Source of the DNA: Chryseobacterium sp. JM1
GTDB taxonomy: Bacteria; Bacteroidota; Bacteroidia; Flavobacteriales; Weeksellaceae
Assembly: GCF_000737715.1 (NCBI RefSeq)
Contig: NZ_JPRN01000025.1
Coordinates: 1-37,190 of the forward strand
Direction: 5' to 3'
DNA length: 37,190 nucleotides
Each line of letters starts with the position of its first letter. Position 1 is the stretch's first letter. Below are positions 1 through 8,486 of this stretch, in pieces. The translations under genes and the position numbers were made by a program. The notes under the pieces are model-generated. The model had not been told where the DNA came from. It saw only the letters and a list, made by a program, of their open reading frames with translations, and ran no database searches.

Positions 1-222
1 AATTTCGCATTGAAGAGAAGATAAAATATCATTAATATTTTTTCGTCTAGGTTTAACTGATTGATTCACTGTTAAATATACGAAAAAAAGATAACATAAA
101 CAAGGTGAATCGTCTGAAAATCAAAATATTAGACCCTTAACTTAATGACATTGGGCTTTAGCCCGTTTAACAAATACATCCAATTCATCAGGCTTTAGCC
201 AAAACCTAGCTTCGTTTATCAT
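1..222. repeat. Intergenic spacer with GGCTTTAGCC-type repeats
   Basis: No gene is visible here. Two related short words occur, at 152-165 (palindromic GGGCTTTAGCCC) and at 190-206 (GGCTTTAGCCAAAACC). Related words recur at 15251-15279 and, inverted, at 22271-22297, each in a spacer. The second word lies just downstream of the broken receptor gene on the minus strand. Confidence 0.55.
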
Positions 223-2181
223 TTAATTCGCCCTGTTTTTCTCATCAAACTTCACATTACGATCCGCCCCTTTCACTTTTTTATTTCCAAAGGTATACGT
301 CGCTGATAAAGTAAGCCTTCTGGAATCATAATAATTGTTGTAATAATGAGTTCCCGTTGTATAATAGATCTCGCCCCTACTTCTCGCCTGTTTGAAAATA
401 TCCGAAACAAATACATTCACCTGCAGACTCTTCTCCATAAGACTCAACTTAAGTCCGGATGTGAAATTTCCTGCGTAATTCATATAGGAATTTCCTGAAT
501 TGGATGGCAGTCTGAACCAGTAATTGAAGATCAGCTGCACTGTTTTACTTTTATTAAGCGAAAGGTTGTTCTGAAAATCAAAACTATAGCTATTCCCTTT
601 TCTGGAAGCTGCATCAGTATCAAAAACTTTCGTTTCCATATAAGACATGTCCGTAGAATAATTGGCTTCCCAGAATTTAAAGAACGTATCAGAATAATTG
701 ACCGTGATTCCCATACTGTTCTGGTTGTAATAATTCGCAAACGTGCTGATCCTGTTTTCGCCCTGAAGATTGGCCAGCTGCCCAAATGCTTCTACCGTTC
801 TCTGGAAATACGCAGAGGTGGACAGTTTCCCTTTATACACATGTGAAATTTCAAAATTATGATTGATAGAAGGCGTCAGCAATGGATTTCCTGTAAAGTA
901 AGAATTCACATTGATATACCATCGGTAGGGATTGATCGCTCGGAATCCAGGCCTGTTGATCCTTTTGGAATAATTTAAATTGAAAGTATTGTTTTCATTG
1001 CTTTTGTAAGTGATATAAGCTGTAGGAAAGAATTTTCCATAGGAGTTTTCCGTCTGCTGTCCTGAGGTTAAGGAATTACCATTTACCGTGGAATACTCAT
1101 AGCGCAATCCTGCTTTTGCCGACCATTTTTCATTAAACTCTTTTTCAAAGCTGACATACGCTGCATAGTTTTTTTCATTGTACTCAAATACATTGCTCTT
1201 TAAAGGATCTGTGGTAAAATTTCCGTTCGTTAGATTCTGGTAAGAAATATCTGAATTGTTATCAAAATTGGTGAACTTAACTCCGGTTTCCATCTTTGCA
1301 AACTGGTAGGGTAAGGTAAGATCAGCCTGTCCTGAGTAAATTTTATAATCAACGGTAGAAGGTGTTCTCACTACAAAATCGTCACCTGAACTTTCTGTCG
1401 TCGTAAAACCAATCAGACTTTCCGGGATATTGGAAAAATAATTTCCGGTAATGCTCAGTTTATGCCCCTGCTTTCCAAACTTAAGATCGTAGTATCCGCT
1501 TATCGTCTGCTGACGGCTATTAGCACGATGTTCCGCATAAGTAGACAGCGTATTCGTATACATTCCGTTCTGGAAATATCTCGACGTATTCTGAACATCC
1601 ATATTCGAATGCCCAAAACCGTAATCGTAAATAAATCCTACATTGGATTGAGCATTAATCTGATAATCAACACTTAAATTAGCACCTAACCCATTCCCGA
1701 AATCCCGTCTCTCATCCGAACTTTTAAGACCGTCTGCGCCTTCAATGGTATAGTTTTCATAGGAACGTTTTTGATAATCATAATGCCTTAATTTCAGTGA
1801 AGATCTTAGTTTTTCATTTTGATAATTGACTGTTGCATTGTTTGAAAACCCGGTGTAAGTCTGCTGCTGAAGGCTTGTTGTAAGACTTCCGCTCCAGCCC
1901 AGATTTTGATTTTTCTTTAAAATGATATTGATAAGCCCGCTGTTTCCCTGCGCTTCATATTTTGCCGGAGGAGTCGTGATCACCTCGATCTTTTCTATAT
2001 TCTCGGATCTTAAGCTTTTAAGATAAGTCACCAGCTCGCTTCCTGAAAGGTTAAGCATTCTGTCATTGATCATCACAGCGACTCCGCTTTTTCCGACGAT
2101 TGAAACTCCTGAATTCTCGTCTACTTTAACCAAAGGAGTCGTTGACAATGCATCTGCTCCATCCATTCCCTGTGAAGCCAC
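223..2181 (-). CDS. C-terminal fragment (plug remainder and beta-barrel) of the frameshifted receptor
   Basis: The frame opens further upstream at about 2253, but its first usable start is a GTG at 2181. The GTG is really an internal Val codon in S-V-A-S-Q-G-M-D-G. Residues 1-90 hold plug-like motifs (G-K-S-G-V-A-V-M-I-N-D-R; I-E-K-I-E-V-I-T-T-P-P-A-K-Y-E-A; G-L-I-N-I-I-L-K-K). The rest is rich in aromatic and alternating polar residues, as expected for a beta-barrel of the OMP_b-brl_3 family. It has no signal peptide, so it could not reach the outer membrane without the N-terminal part. Confidence 0.75.
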   Translation of the reverse strand: MASQGMDGADALSTTPLVKVDENSGVSIVGKSGVAVMINDRMLNLSGSELVTYLKSLRSENIEKIEVITTPPAKYEAQGNSGLINIILKKNQNLGWSGSLTTSLQQQTYTGFSNNATVNYQNEKLRSSLKLRHYDYQKRSYENYTIEGADGLKSSDERRDFGNGLGANLSVDYQINAQSNVGFIYDYGFGHSNMDVQNTSRYFQNGMYTNTLSTYAEHRANSRQQTISGYYDLKFGKQGHKLSITGNYFSNIPESLIGFTTTESSGDDFVVRTPSTVDYKIYSGQADLTLPYQFAKMETGVKFTNFDNNSDISYQNLTNGNFTTDPLKSNVFEYNEKNYAAYVSFEKEFNEKWSAKAGLRYEYSTVNGNSLTSGQQTENSYGKFFPTAYITYKSNENNTFNLNYSKRINRPGFRAINPYRWYINVNSYFTGNPLLTPSINHNFEISHVYKGKLSTSAYFQRTVEAFGQLANLQGENRISTFANYYNQNSMGITVNYSDTFFKFWEANYSTDMSYMETKVFDTDAASRKGNSYSFDFQNNLSLNKSKTVQLIFNYWFRLPSNSGNSYMNYAGNFTSGLKLSLMEKSLQVNVFVSDIFKQARSRGEIYYTTGTHYYNNYYDSRRLTLSATYTFGNKKVKGADRNVKFDEKNRAN

Positions 2182-2225
2182 AGAATTGGATACATTAAAG
2201 ATGAGACGGTCAGCCTTTCTTTCAA

Positions 2226-2564
2226 TTAATTTTTTCCTTGCGGTAAGCGTAAGCCTTCAATTTGTTTTTCCTGTTTTTTCTCAATGAAAAAATCCTTCTT
2301 CGTCTCTCCGTTTACGCTAATCTCTGCCGTGGATACTTCTGCTCCGTCCTGGATCAGTTTGATATTGTAATTTCCGTTATCCGGAAGTTTTAAAGAATAA
2401 TTTCCTTTTTCATCTGAAATAGCCGTCTGTCTGGTTTTGTCCTTCACTGCTACGATTTCTATGTATGAAACTGAATTCCCCGTCTGCGTTATTTTTCCTG
2501 TGATGCGCTGCGAAAAGGCAAGAACAGGCAGCAGCAGGATCACGGAAATTATTGTTTTCTTCAT
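2226..2564 (-). CDS. N-terminal fragment of the frameshifted beta-barrel receptor
   Basis: This 112-residue open frame has a type I signal peptide (residues 1-18, ending AFSQ) and then a CarboxypepD_reg-like domain of roughly 80 residues with the typical D-E-K-G-N-Y-S-L turn near residue 51. Residues 104-112 are out-of-frame sequence after the missing base near 2254. Alone it would be a small secreted beta-sandwich with no barrel, so a separate function is unlikely. The ATG is about 100 bp from the divergent GH92 start. Confidence 0.7.
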   Translation of the reverse strand: MKKTIISVILLLPVLAFSQRITGKITQTGNSVSYIEIVAVKDKTRQTAISDEKGNYSLKLPDNGNYNIKLIQDGAEVSTAEISVNGETKKDFFIEKKQEKQIEGLRLPQGKN

Positions 2565-2666
2565 GTATTTTGTAGTAATAGTTTTTAATAAGACAATTCC
2601 TGACTTTCTTTTATTACATTCCGTTCTGCTGTTTTTTCAATATATTCGTGGGTATAAATTGATAAT

Positions 2667-5468
2667 ATGAAAAAAAGACTGGCCGTTTTCTCCTTATGCA
2701 TTGCCCAGATCATATATTCCCAGAATTATTCTCAGTATGTTAATCCTTTTATAGGAACCGGAGGCCACGGTCACACCTTTCCGGGAGCTATTGTTCCCTT
2801 CGGAATGGTACAGCTTTCACCAGATACCAGAATAGACGGTAGCTGGGACGGATGCAGCGGATATCACTATTCGGATTCTGTGATCTATGGTTTTTCACAT
2901 ACCCACCTTAACGGAACCGGAGTTTCGGATTACGGAGATATCATGCTGATGCCCACGATGGGAACTGTAAGCCTAAATCCCAAGGATTATTCTTCTAAGT
3001 TTTCGCATAAAAATGAAAAAGCTTCGGCCGGATTTTATTCTGTTAAACTGGACAAAAACAATATCGATGTCCGTCTGACCACCACCCAAAGAGTCGGTTA
3101 TCACGAATATACTTTTAACAAGTCAGGAACAGCCAATATCGTTCTTGACCTCAACCACAGGGACAAATTACTGGAAGGTGAAGTCAAGATCATTGATGAA
3201 AAAACCATTGAAGTGTTCAGAAGAAGCGAAGCGTGGGCTACCAATCAACATATCTATGCCAGAATTGAGTTTTCAAAACCGATGAAGATCTCTAAAAAAG
3301 AGGTTAACGGAAAGAATGAAGACCGACTTTTCACCGGAACCAAACTGGCTCTGGCTTTTTCATCCGATGTTAAAAAAGGAGAAAAGATCAGCGTAAAAGT
3401 TTCCATTTCTCCAACAGGTTATGAAGGGACAGAGAAAAACATGCTGGTAGAAGGAAAATCCAATGATTTTGAAGCGGTAAGAAAACAGGCCGAAACTGAT
3501 TGGAATAAAGAACTTTCAAAAATTGAAGTAAAATCTGATGATAAAGATAAACTTTCTGTTTTTTACACCGCGTTATACCACGTTTTCACCCAACCGAACA
3601 TCAATATGGATGTGGATGGAAGATACAGAGGCCGTGATAATAAGCTTTATACGACAAAAGGATTTGACTATTATTCCGTATTCTCGCTTTGGGATACGTT
3701 CAGGGCTGCTCATCCGCTGATGACTCTGATCGACAGAAAAAGAACGGCAGATTTCATCAATACTTTTATCAGGCAGTATGAACAGGGCGGAAAACTTCCG
3801 GTGTGGGAACTGGCTTCCAATGAAACGGAATGTATGATCGGCTACCACTCTGTTTCGGTGATTGCAGATGCGATGGCGAAAGGAATTAAAGGGTTTGATT
3901 ATGAAAAAGCATTTGAAGCCTCTAAAAACTCTGCCATGCTGGATATTTTCGGTTTAAATGCTTATAAGCACAACCATTATATCAGCATTGACGATGAACA
4001 TGAAAGTGTTTCCAAAACGGTAGAATACGCTTATGACGACTGGTGCATTGCTCAAATGGCTAAGATTTTAGGCAAAAAAGAAGATTATCAGTATTTCATG
4101 AAACGTTCTCAGAACTGGAAAAACCTATATAACCCGAACAGCGGATTTATGCAGCCTAGAAAGAACGGAAACTGGTATGAACCTTTTGATGCAAGGGAGG
4201 TGAACAATAATTATACGGAAGGAAACTCATGGCATTATTCCTATTCTGTACAGCAGGATATTCCAGGACTGATTGCTGCTCACGGCGGAAAGGAAAAATT
4301 TGAACAGTTTATTGATGCTATTTTCGCAGCACCAGATAAAACAACCGGCAGGGAGCAGGTAGATATTACGGGCCTGATGGGACAATATGCCCAGGGAAAT
4401 GAGCCTAGCCATCACATCGCCTATCTGTACAATTATGTAGGAAAACCGGAAAAGACAGATGCCAAGATCAAATATATCCTTGATAACTTTTATAAAAATA
4501 CACCGGACGGGCTTATCGGAAATGAAGACTGCGGGCAGATGAGCGCATGGTACATTCTGAGCTCGATGGGAATTTATTCCGTGACTCCCGGGCTTCCGGA
4601 GTGGCAGACAACGACACCTTATTTTGATGAGGTTAAAATTCATCTGGAAAACGGTACCACAAAAGTCATTACAAAAAACACCAACAGATCTGAGCTTCAA
4701 AAATTAGGGTTTGAAAACATCCAACCGGCAAAAGATTTCAAATATACACAGCTGACTGCATCACCAGTGATCGCCTCCGACAGGATCTTCGATTTCTCAG
4801 CCAAAGTACAGATCACTCCACTGAATCCAGGTGATAAAGTCTATTATATGACCATGAATTCAGATGATGCGAATGTAAGGAAGACCTTTTCAGCGTATAA
4901 AAGCCCTTTCACCATCAGTAAAACGACTCAGGTGCATGCCTATTCGGAAAGAAATGGTGAAAAGAGTTCTGTGACGGTTGCTAATTTTAACAGAAGACCG
5001 AATTATTGGGATATTACCATCCATTCAAAAGCAACTCCGCAATATACCGCTAATGGAAAACTGGCGCTTATCGATGGCATCAAGGGTGATGTGAACTGGA
5101 GAAAAGGGGAATGGCATGGCTATCAGGGACAGGATTTTGAAGCTGTAATTGATTTAAAATCACCTCAACAGATCACGAAATTATCTTCTACCTATCTTCA
5201 GGACAGCAGAGCGTGGATTTTAATGCCTAAAAAAGTGGAATACTACGCATCGATGAACGGGAAAGATTTTATCCTTCTGAAAAGCATTGACAATACGATT
5301 GACGCTAAAGACGAAAAAGTACAGATTCAGGATTTCGGAACAGAAATTCTTCCGACTGAAGCCCGCTACATCAAGGTAAAAGCTTATTATTACGGCAAAC
5401 TTCCGGAATGGCATCAGGGCGCCGGTGGTGAGGCGTATATCTTTATTGATGAGATTTCTGTGAAATAA
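2667..5468 (+). CDS. Secreted GH92 alpha-mannosidase
   Basis: A 933-residue glycoside hydrolase family 92 enzyme. Members are Ca2+-dependent exo-alpha-mannosidases, usually alpha-1,2, that trim N-glycans or yeast mannan. A signal peptide (about residues 1-18) places it in the periplasm or outside. The GH92 N-terminal sandwich begins at Y-V-N-P-F-I-G-T-G-G-H-G-H-T-F-P-G. The (alpha/alpha)6 part has N385-E-T-E-C, G-N-S-W-H-Y-S-Y, G-N-E-P-S-H-H-I-A-Y-L-Y-N and G618-N-E-D-C-G-Q-M-S-A-W-Y, which are family landmarks around the active and calcium sites. After residue 740 there is a chitobiase-like beta domain and then a discoidin-like (F5/8 type C) C-terminal region, both likely for sugar binding. 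Length is somewhat above the usual 750 because of these additions. The linkage specificity cannot be read from sequence alone. A repeat element starts about 10 bp after the stop. Confidence 0.93.
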   Translation: MKKRLAVFSLCIAQIIYSQNYSQYVNPFIGTGGHGHTFPGAIVPFGMVQLSPDTRIDGSWDGCSGYHYSDSVIYGFSHTHLNGTGVSDYGDIMLMPTMGTVSLNPKDYSSKFSHKNEKASAGFYSVKLDKNNIDVRLTTTQRVGYHEYTFNKSGTANIVLDLNHRDKLLEGEVKIIDEKTIEVFRRSEAWATNQHIYARIEFSKPMKISKKEVNGKNEDRLFTGTKLALAFSSDVKKGEKISVKVSISPTGYEGTEKNMLVEGKSNDFEAVRKQAETDWNKELSKIEVKSDDKDKLSVFYTALYHVFTQPNINMDVDGRYRGRDNKLYTTKGFDYYSVFSLWDTFRAAHPLMTLIDRKRTADFINTFIRQYEQGGKLPVWELASNETECMIGYHSVSVIADAMAKGIKGFDYEKAFEASKNSAMLDIFGLNAYKHNHYISIDDEHESVSKTVEYAYDDWCIAQMAKILGKKEDYQYFMKRSQNWKNLYNPNSGFMQPRKNGNWYEPFDAREVNNNYTEGNSWHYSYSVQQDIPGLIAAHGGKEKFEQFIDAIFAAPDKTTGREQVDITGLMGQYAQGNEPSHHIAYLYNYVGKPEKTDAKIKYILDNFYKNTPDGLIGNEDCGQMSAWYILSSMGIYSVTPGLPEWQTTTPYFDEVKIHLENGTTKVITKNTNRSELQKLGFENIQPAKDFKYTQLTASPVIASDRIFDFSAKVQITPLNPGDKVYYMTMNSDDANVRKTFSAYKSPFTISKTTQVHAYSERNGEKSSVTVANFNRRPNYWDITIHSKATPQYTANGKLALIDGIKGDVNWRKGEWHGYQGQDFEAVIDLKSPQQITKLSSTYLQDSRAWILMPKKVEYYASMNGKDFILLKSIDNTIDAKDEKVQIQDFGTEILPTEARYIKVKAYYYGKLPEWHQGAGGEAYIFIDEISVK

Positions 5469-5478
5469 TGGGAAGGGA

Positions 5479-5634
5479 AGGCTGAGGATGGAAGATGGAA
5501 GTTAATAGTAGCCCTAAAATGACTGAACCACGGCTTTATTAACTTTTGAAAATTTACCAGATTAAATATCTATAAAATAACTATCAGAACTAGACCGACA
5601 AACAGTAACTTCCATCTTCCATCCTCCATCTTCC
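5479..5634. repeat. Element of about 156 bp with purine-rich inverted ends, copy 1
   Basis: The left arm (5479-5504) contains GGATGGAAGATGGAAGTTA. The right arm (5604-5634) contains the inverse, TAACTTCCATCTTCCATCC, followed by a further partial CCATCTTCC unit. The interior of about 100 bp is AT-rich and has no open frame. A second copy with similar arms but an unrelated interior is at 24966-25120. No transposase is present, so it would be a non-autonomous, MITE-like or REP-like element. Confidence 0.6.
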
Positions 5635-5646
5635 TAACCAAAAAAC

Positions 5647-5680
5647 AAAGCCCTTCGAGTTTTTCGAAGGGCTTTTTTTT
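5647..5680. terminator. Bidirectional intrinsic terminator
   Basis: Twelve-bp stem AAAGCCCTTCGA / TCGAAGGGCTTT with a short T-rich loop and a run of T after it on the plus strand and of T (A in the plus strand) on the other side. It sits between the convergent GH92 gene and the membrane-protein gene that ends at 5695. Confidence 0.85.
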
Positions 5681-5694
5681 ATTATTGAAGTTTA

Positions 5695-6282
5695 TCACTT
5701 TATCTTATACAAATCCAAAACACCGGGAGAAATTTTCAGGTCGGGTCTAAAAAAAGCGATTCCCTTTATGAAATGTTTTCTTAATGAATTTCCATTAGTA
5801 ATTACAGATTCTGCTTCTATGGATAATGCTTTTATGACTACTTTATCTGACTCTTCATCGGATACGTAATAACACAAGTCCATATTGGTATCGGTCTGAT
5901 CAAGATTGATAAAAACGTCATATTTTCCGTTCTCCGGATGTGGCATCAGTTGGCTGTATTGTACTGATTTTACTAAACCCTGATTGCTGTAATAATGAAT
6001 TCCTGCTCTGTCCACCATGGTCCGAATTATTTTCGCACTTGGTTTTTCTTTTATTTTTACAATCAGAAGCCATACAAATAATGCTGTAACGAGTATCGCC
6101 AATAGAACCATTAAAATTTTCAGTTCAATATTGATTTTTGAATCTACAGTAAACCATGCCATCATAATCGTCATCAGGGGTGTCAATACGGCGAATATTG
6201 AAAAAACAGTTTTAACAGCCAAAGTCCAGCCTTTAGAAATTTTGGATTCAATAGCCGGAAATTGATCTTTGTCTGATTCCAT
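5695..6282 (-). CDS. Two-helix membrane protein of unknown function
   Basis: 195 residues. A short cytoplasmic N-terminus is followed by two hydrophobic helices (about residues 22-44 and 52-74) and a soluble C-terminal domain of about 115 residues that starts with a basic stretch (K-I-K-E-K-P-S-A-K). There is no signal peptide and no recognised catalytic motif. I do not recognise the family. Only 14 bp separate its start from the stop of the dioxygenase remnant upstream, so it may be transcribed with the symporter at 6517-7767. Confidence 0.7.
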   Translation of the reverse strand: MESDKDQFPAIESKISKGWTLAVKTVFSIFAVLTPLMTIMMAWFTVDSKINIELKILMVLLAILVTALFVWLLIVKIKEKPSAKIIRTMVDRAGIHYYSNQGLVKSVQYSQLMPHPENGKYDVFINLDQTDTNMDLCYYVSDEESDKVVIKALSIEAESVITNGNSLRKHFIKGIAFFRPDLKISPGVLDLYKIK

Positions 6283-6296
6283 TGTACTGCTGGATT

Positions 6297-6584
6297 TTAA
6301 TTCAATTTTTCAGACCATTTCAGCTGCTGTGGCAGTTCCATATCAGAAAATTCTATATGGATTACCCTTCTCCTTCTTCCGTCTGTTGTTCTGTTTGAAC
6401 CATGAAGTGTTAAAGGCTTCATAATCATAATCCCTCCTTTTTCCACTTTGCAGATTTCTTCAGTTTCCGTGTTCCAATCGATGGTTTCAGGTCTGTAGAT
6501 TCCTTTGGCATGACTCTTAAACTTCCTGAGGTGTATTTTCAAGCTGCCCTTCCCATTTGGAAACAGCAGAAGTAGCCAATGCAT
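6297..6584 (-). pseudogene. Truncated phytanoyl-CoA-dioxygenase-like remnant
   Basis: The open frame is 95 codons, and from about residue 25 it reads like the C-terminal third of a PhyH-type Fe(II)/2-oxoglutarate dioxygenase: S-H-A-K-G-I-Y-R-P, then a hydrophobic strand with the distal metal His in K-P-L-T-L-H-G-S-N, and then the 2-oxoglutarate-binding Arg region R-R-R-V-I-H-I-E-F-S. The N-terminal two thirds, including the HxD metal motif, are absent. The first 24 codons overlap the 3' end of the symporter gene in another frame and do not look like dioxygenase sequence. The most likely history is a deletion that removed the front of the gene and joined its end to the symporter gene. A functional enzyme is not possible without the HxD motif. 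Confidence 0.68.
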
Positions 6585-7767
6585 TTCCTAATACATTCGT
6601 CATACTTCTTCCCATATCACAGAAATGGTCAATTGGCAGGATCAATGCGATACCTTCCGGTGGAATTCCAAACATGGAACAGGTTGCCACGATAATTACC
6701 AGTGAAGCTCTCGGAACTCCGGCAATTCCTTTTGAAGTAAGCATTAACACCAAAAGCATGGTGATCTGCTGACCTAATGACATTTCGATACCGTAGATCT
6801 GTGCAATAAAGATGGACGCAAACGTCATGTACATCATACTTCCGTCCAGGTTAAACGAATATCCTAATGGTAAGATAAAAGAAACTACTCTGTTGTTACA
6901 ACCGAATTTTTCTAATTCTTCTACCAGTTTAGGGAAAACAGCTTCTGAACTCGTTGTAGAGAAAGCGATCAGTAACGGCGCTTTAATTCTTCTCAGCAAT
7001 TCGAAAAGGCGGTTTCCTAAGATCATATAACCGACCAATAGAAGCACAAGCCAAAGAACAGCTAAGGCAAAGAAGAAGTCTCTCAGATAAACAGCGTAGA
7101 CTTCAAATATTTTAAACCCATTCATGGCCACTACAGCGGCAATAGATCCTAAAACTCCAAACGGAGCGAACCACATGATGTAGCCTACCATTTTAAGGAT
7201 GGCATGGGCGATGATGTCAAATAATTTAACCACCGGCTTTGAATAATCCTCGCCTAAGTTAGCAAGAGCCACTCCAAACATAATGGAAAAAACCACAATC
7301 TGAAGTACCTCGTTGGTGGCAAAAGCTTCAAATAAACTCTTCGGGATCATATGTTTTACAAAGTCTTCCAGAGAAAAACCTTTACTGCTTTTCAGAAGAT
7401 CTTCTGCAGCAGCGGCATCCTGGATAGGCAGTTTAGTCACATGCCCGGGCTCCAGCCAGTTAACCAGCATCAGTCCTATAAAGAGAGAAACCAGTGAAGC
7501 GGAGATAAACCATAACATGGCTTTTGTTCCTACCCTTCCGATCATTTTGATATCACTCATTTTGGCGATTCCCACAACAAGCGTGGTAAAAACCAGCGGC
7601 GCGATGATCATCTGTACCAGCCTGATAAAAACAGTTCCGAGGAGTTTGATATTCTTGGAAAAAGGTTCCGCACTTTCAGGATATTGGGTGTGTATCACCC
7701 CTCCAATTCCTACTCCCAGAATAAGCGCAACGATAATGGCTATAAAAAGTTTATTTTGTCCTTTCAT
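6517..7767 (-). CDS. Dicarboxylate/amino acid:cation symporter (DAACS family)
   Basis: 416-residue inner-membrane secondary transporter that takes up glutamate, aspartate or C4-dicarboxylates with H+ or Na+. The family features are present in order: N-terminal scaffold helices, the serine-rich HP1 loop A-F-S-T-T-S-S (269-275), the unwound TM7 motif N306-L-D-G-S, the HP2 hairpin S-K-G-I-A-G-V-P (345-352), and TM8 with D384-M-G-R-S-M-T-N391. R387 is in the position that favours acidic amino acids in GltPh, while N395 stands where GltPh has the Na+-binding Asp, as in DctA. Glutamate versus dicarboxylate is therefore undecided. The length is normal. The last few codons (E-N-T-P-Q-E-V) lie in the zone where the dioxygenase remnant joins and may not be ancestral. 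Confidence 0.92.
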   Translation of the reverse strand: MKGQNKLFIAIIVALILGVGIGGVIHTQYPESAEPFSKNIKLLGTVFIRLVQMIIAPLVFTTLVVGIAKMSDIKMIGRVGTKAMLWFISASLVSLFIGLMLVNWLEPGHVTKLPIQDAAAAEDLLKSSKGFSLEDFVKHMIPKSLFEAFATNEVLQIVVFSIMFGVALANLGEDYSKPVVKLFDIIAHAILKMVGYIMWFAPFGVLGSIAAVVAMNGFKIFEVYAVYLRDFFFALAVLWLVLLLVGYMILGNRLFELLRRIKAPLLIAFSTTSSEAVFPKLVEELEKFGCNNRVVSFILPLGYSFNLDGSMMYMTFASIFIAQIYGIEMSLGQQITMLLVLMLTSKGIAGVPRASLVIIVATCSMFGIPPEGIALILPIDHFCDMGRSMTNVLGNALATSAVSKWEGQLENTPQEV

Positions 7768-7930
7768 ATATATAGTTCAATTCGCACAAATATAATAGTT
7801 TTTCAATTGGTACAAGATTTTGTATGAATCCGGGTTAAGTTTAGATTAAGATTATAATACATTAAAATTAAATCGCTGATTCCGAAAATATTGCAAAAAA
7901 TTTAAGAAACATTTATTGAGTTTTTATTCT

Positions 7931-7958
7931 TTTGGTACAAATTTTATTATTACATTTG
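7931..7958 (+). promoter_or_regulatory. Candidate promoter for the BON lipoprotein gene
   Basis: TTTG at 7931-7934 and TACATTTG at 7951-7958 match the Bacteroidetes -33 and TAnnTTTG -7 boxes. The spacing is 16, slightly short of the usual 17-23. It lies 32 bp before the ATG at 7991. This also argues against a start upstream at 7916, which would precede the promoter. Confidence 0.5.
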
Positions 7959-7990
7959 ATTGTATTAACAACATTAATAAATATACAACT

Positions 7991-8479
7991 ATGAAAAAAA
8001 CTATCGCAATGGCTGCATTAGCTGTAGCTATATCTTTTGGAGCGGTTTCTTGTAAAAAGAAGATTTCTGATGCCGATCTTCAGACTCAGGCTACAACTGT
8101 CGTGACTTCTAATCCCAACGCTTCTGTAGAAGTAAAAGAAGGAGTTGCTCACCTAAGCGGAACTTTCGCTGACCAGCAGTCTAAAGATGCTATGATCACT
8201 AAATTAAAAGCTATCAACGGAGTAAAAGAGGTAATGGATATGTCTACTATCGCAGCACCAGTTGCTGTAGCACCGGTTGAAACAGCTTCTGCTGTAGATC
8301 CTGCAGTTCAGAAAAAAGTTCAGGATGCGGTTAAAGATTTCCCTTCTGTAAAAGTTGAGGTTGTAAACGGACAGCTTACGCTTACAGGAAATGTTTCTGG
8401 TCTTCAGGCTAGAAAAATCAAAGAATCTGTAGATGCTTTGAAAATCGGAAAGTATAACAATAACCTAGTGGTAAAATAA
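7991..8479 (+). CDS. BON-domain lipoprotein
   Basis: 162 residues. The chosen ATG gives an ideal lipoprotein signal: M-K-K, a hydrophobic core, then A-V-S-C with C21 as the lipidated residue. The frame is open upstream to 7916, but that would put the signal peptide inside the protein. Two BON-like repeats follow (about residues 27-85 and 95-160), each with the pattern of an amphipathic helix, V-x-V-E-V, a short turn and L-x-G-x-V, as in S-V-K-V-E-V-V-N-G-Q-L-T-L-T-G-N-V. BON domains bind phospholipid or other envelope components and occur in osmotic-stress proteins such as OsmY. An Ala/Val/Pro linker joins the repeats. It probably sits in the periplasm attached to a membrane. The next gene starts only 7 bp after the stop. 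Confidence 0.85.
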   Translation: MKKTIAMAALAVAISFGAVSCKKKISDADLQTQATTVVTSNPNASVEVKEGVAHLSGTFADQQSKDAMITKLKAINGVKEVMDMSTIAAPVAVAPVETASAVDPAVQKKVQDAVKDFPSVKVEVVNGQLTLTGNVSGLQARKIKESVDALKIGKYNNNLVVK

Positions 8480-8486
8480 TTTTAAG

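Larger units (their letters stand above)
223..2564 (-). pseudogene. TonB-dependent receptor-like outer-membrane beta-barrel protein, frameshifted
   Basis: The gene is split into two reading frames that together make one normal receptor-like protein of about 780 residues. The upstream frame (2564 down to 2226) gives a signal peptide and a carboxypeptidase-regulatory-like beta-sandwich. The downstream frame gives a plug-like region and a C-terminal barrel of the OMP_b-brl_3 type. If one base is restored at about 2254, residue E103 runs into G-L-T-L-T-A-R-K-K-L-I-E-R-K-A-D-R, which is the usual family linker between the sandwich and the plug. As it stands, the upstream frame stops nine codons later. 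The downstream frame is open through the break, so the lesion is a single missing base. It may be a true mutation or a sequencing error. The role of an intact protein would be uptake or binding of an unknown ligand at the outer membrane. It is divergent from the GH92 gene, about 100 bp away. Confidence 0.82.

Noticed and set aside
4227..4700. 157-codon open frame opposite the GH92 gene
   Set aside because: It is the complementary strand of a well-supported gene, and the product has no recognisable features.
7313..7795. 160-codon open frame opposite the symporter gene
   Set aside because: It is a reverse-strand shadow of the symporter gene, with biased S/T/I content and no motif.
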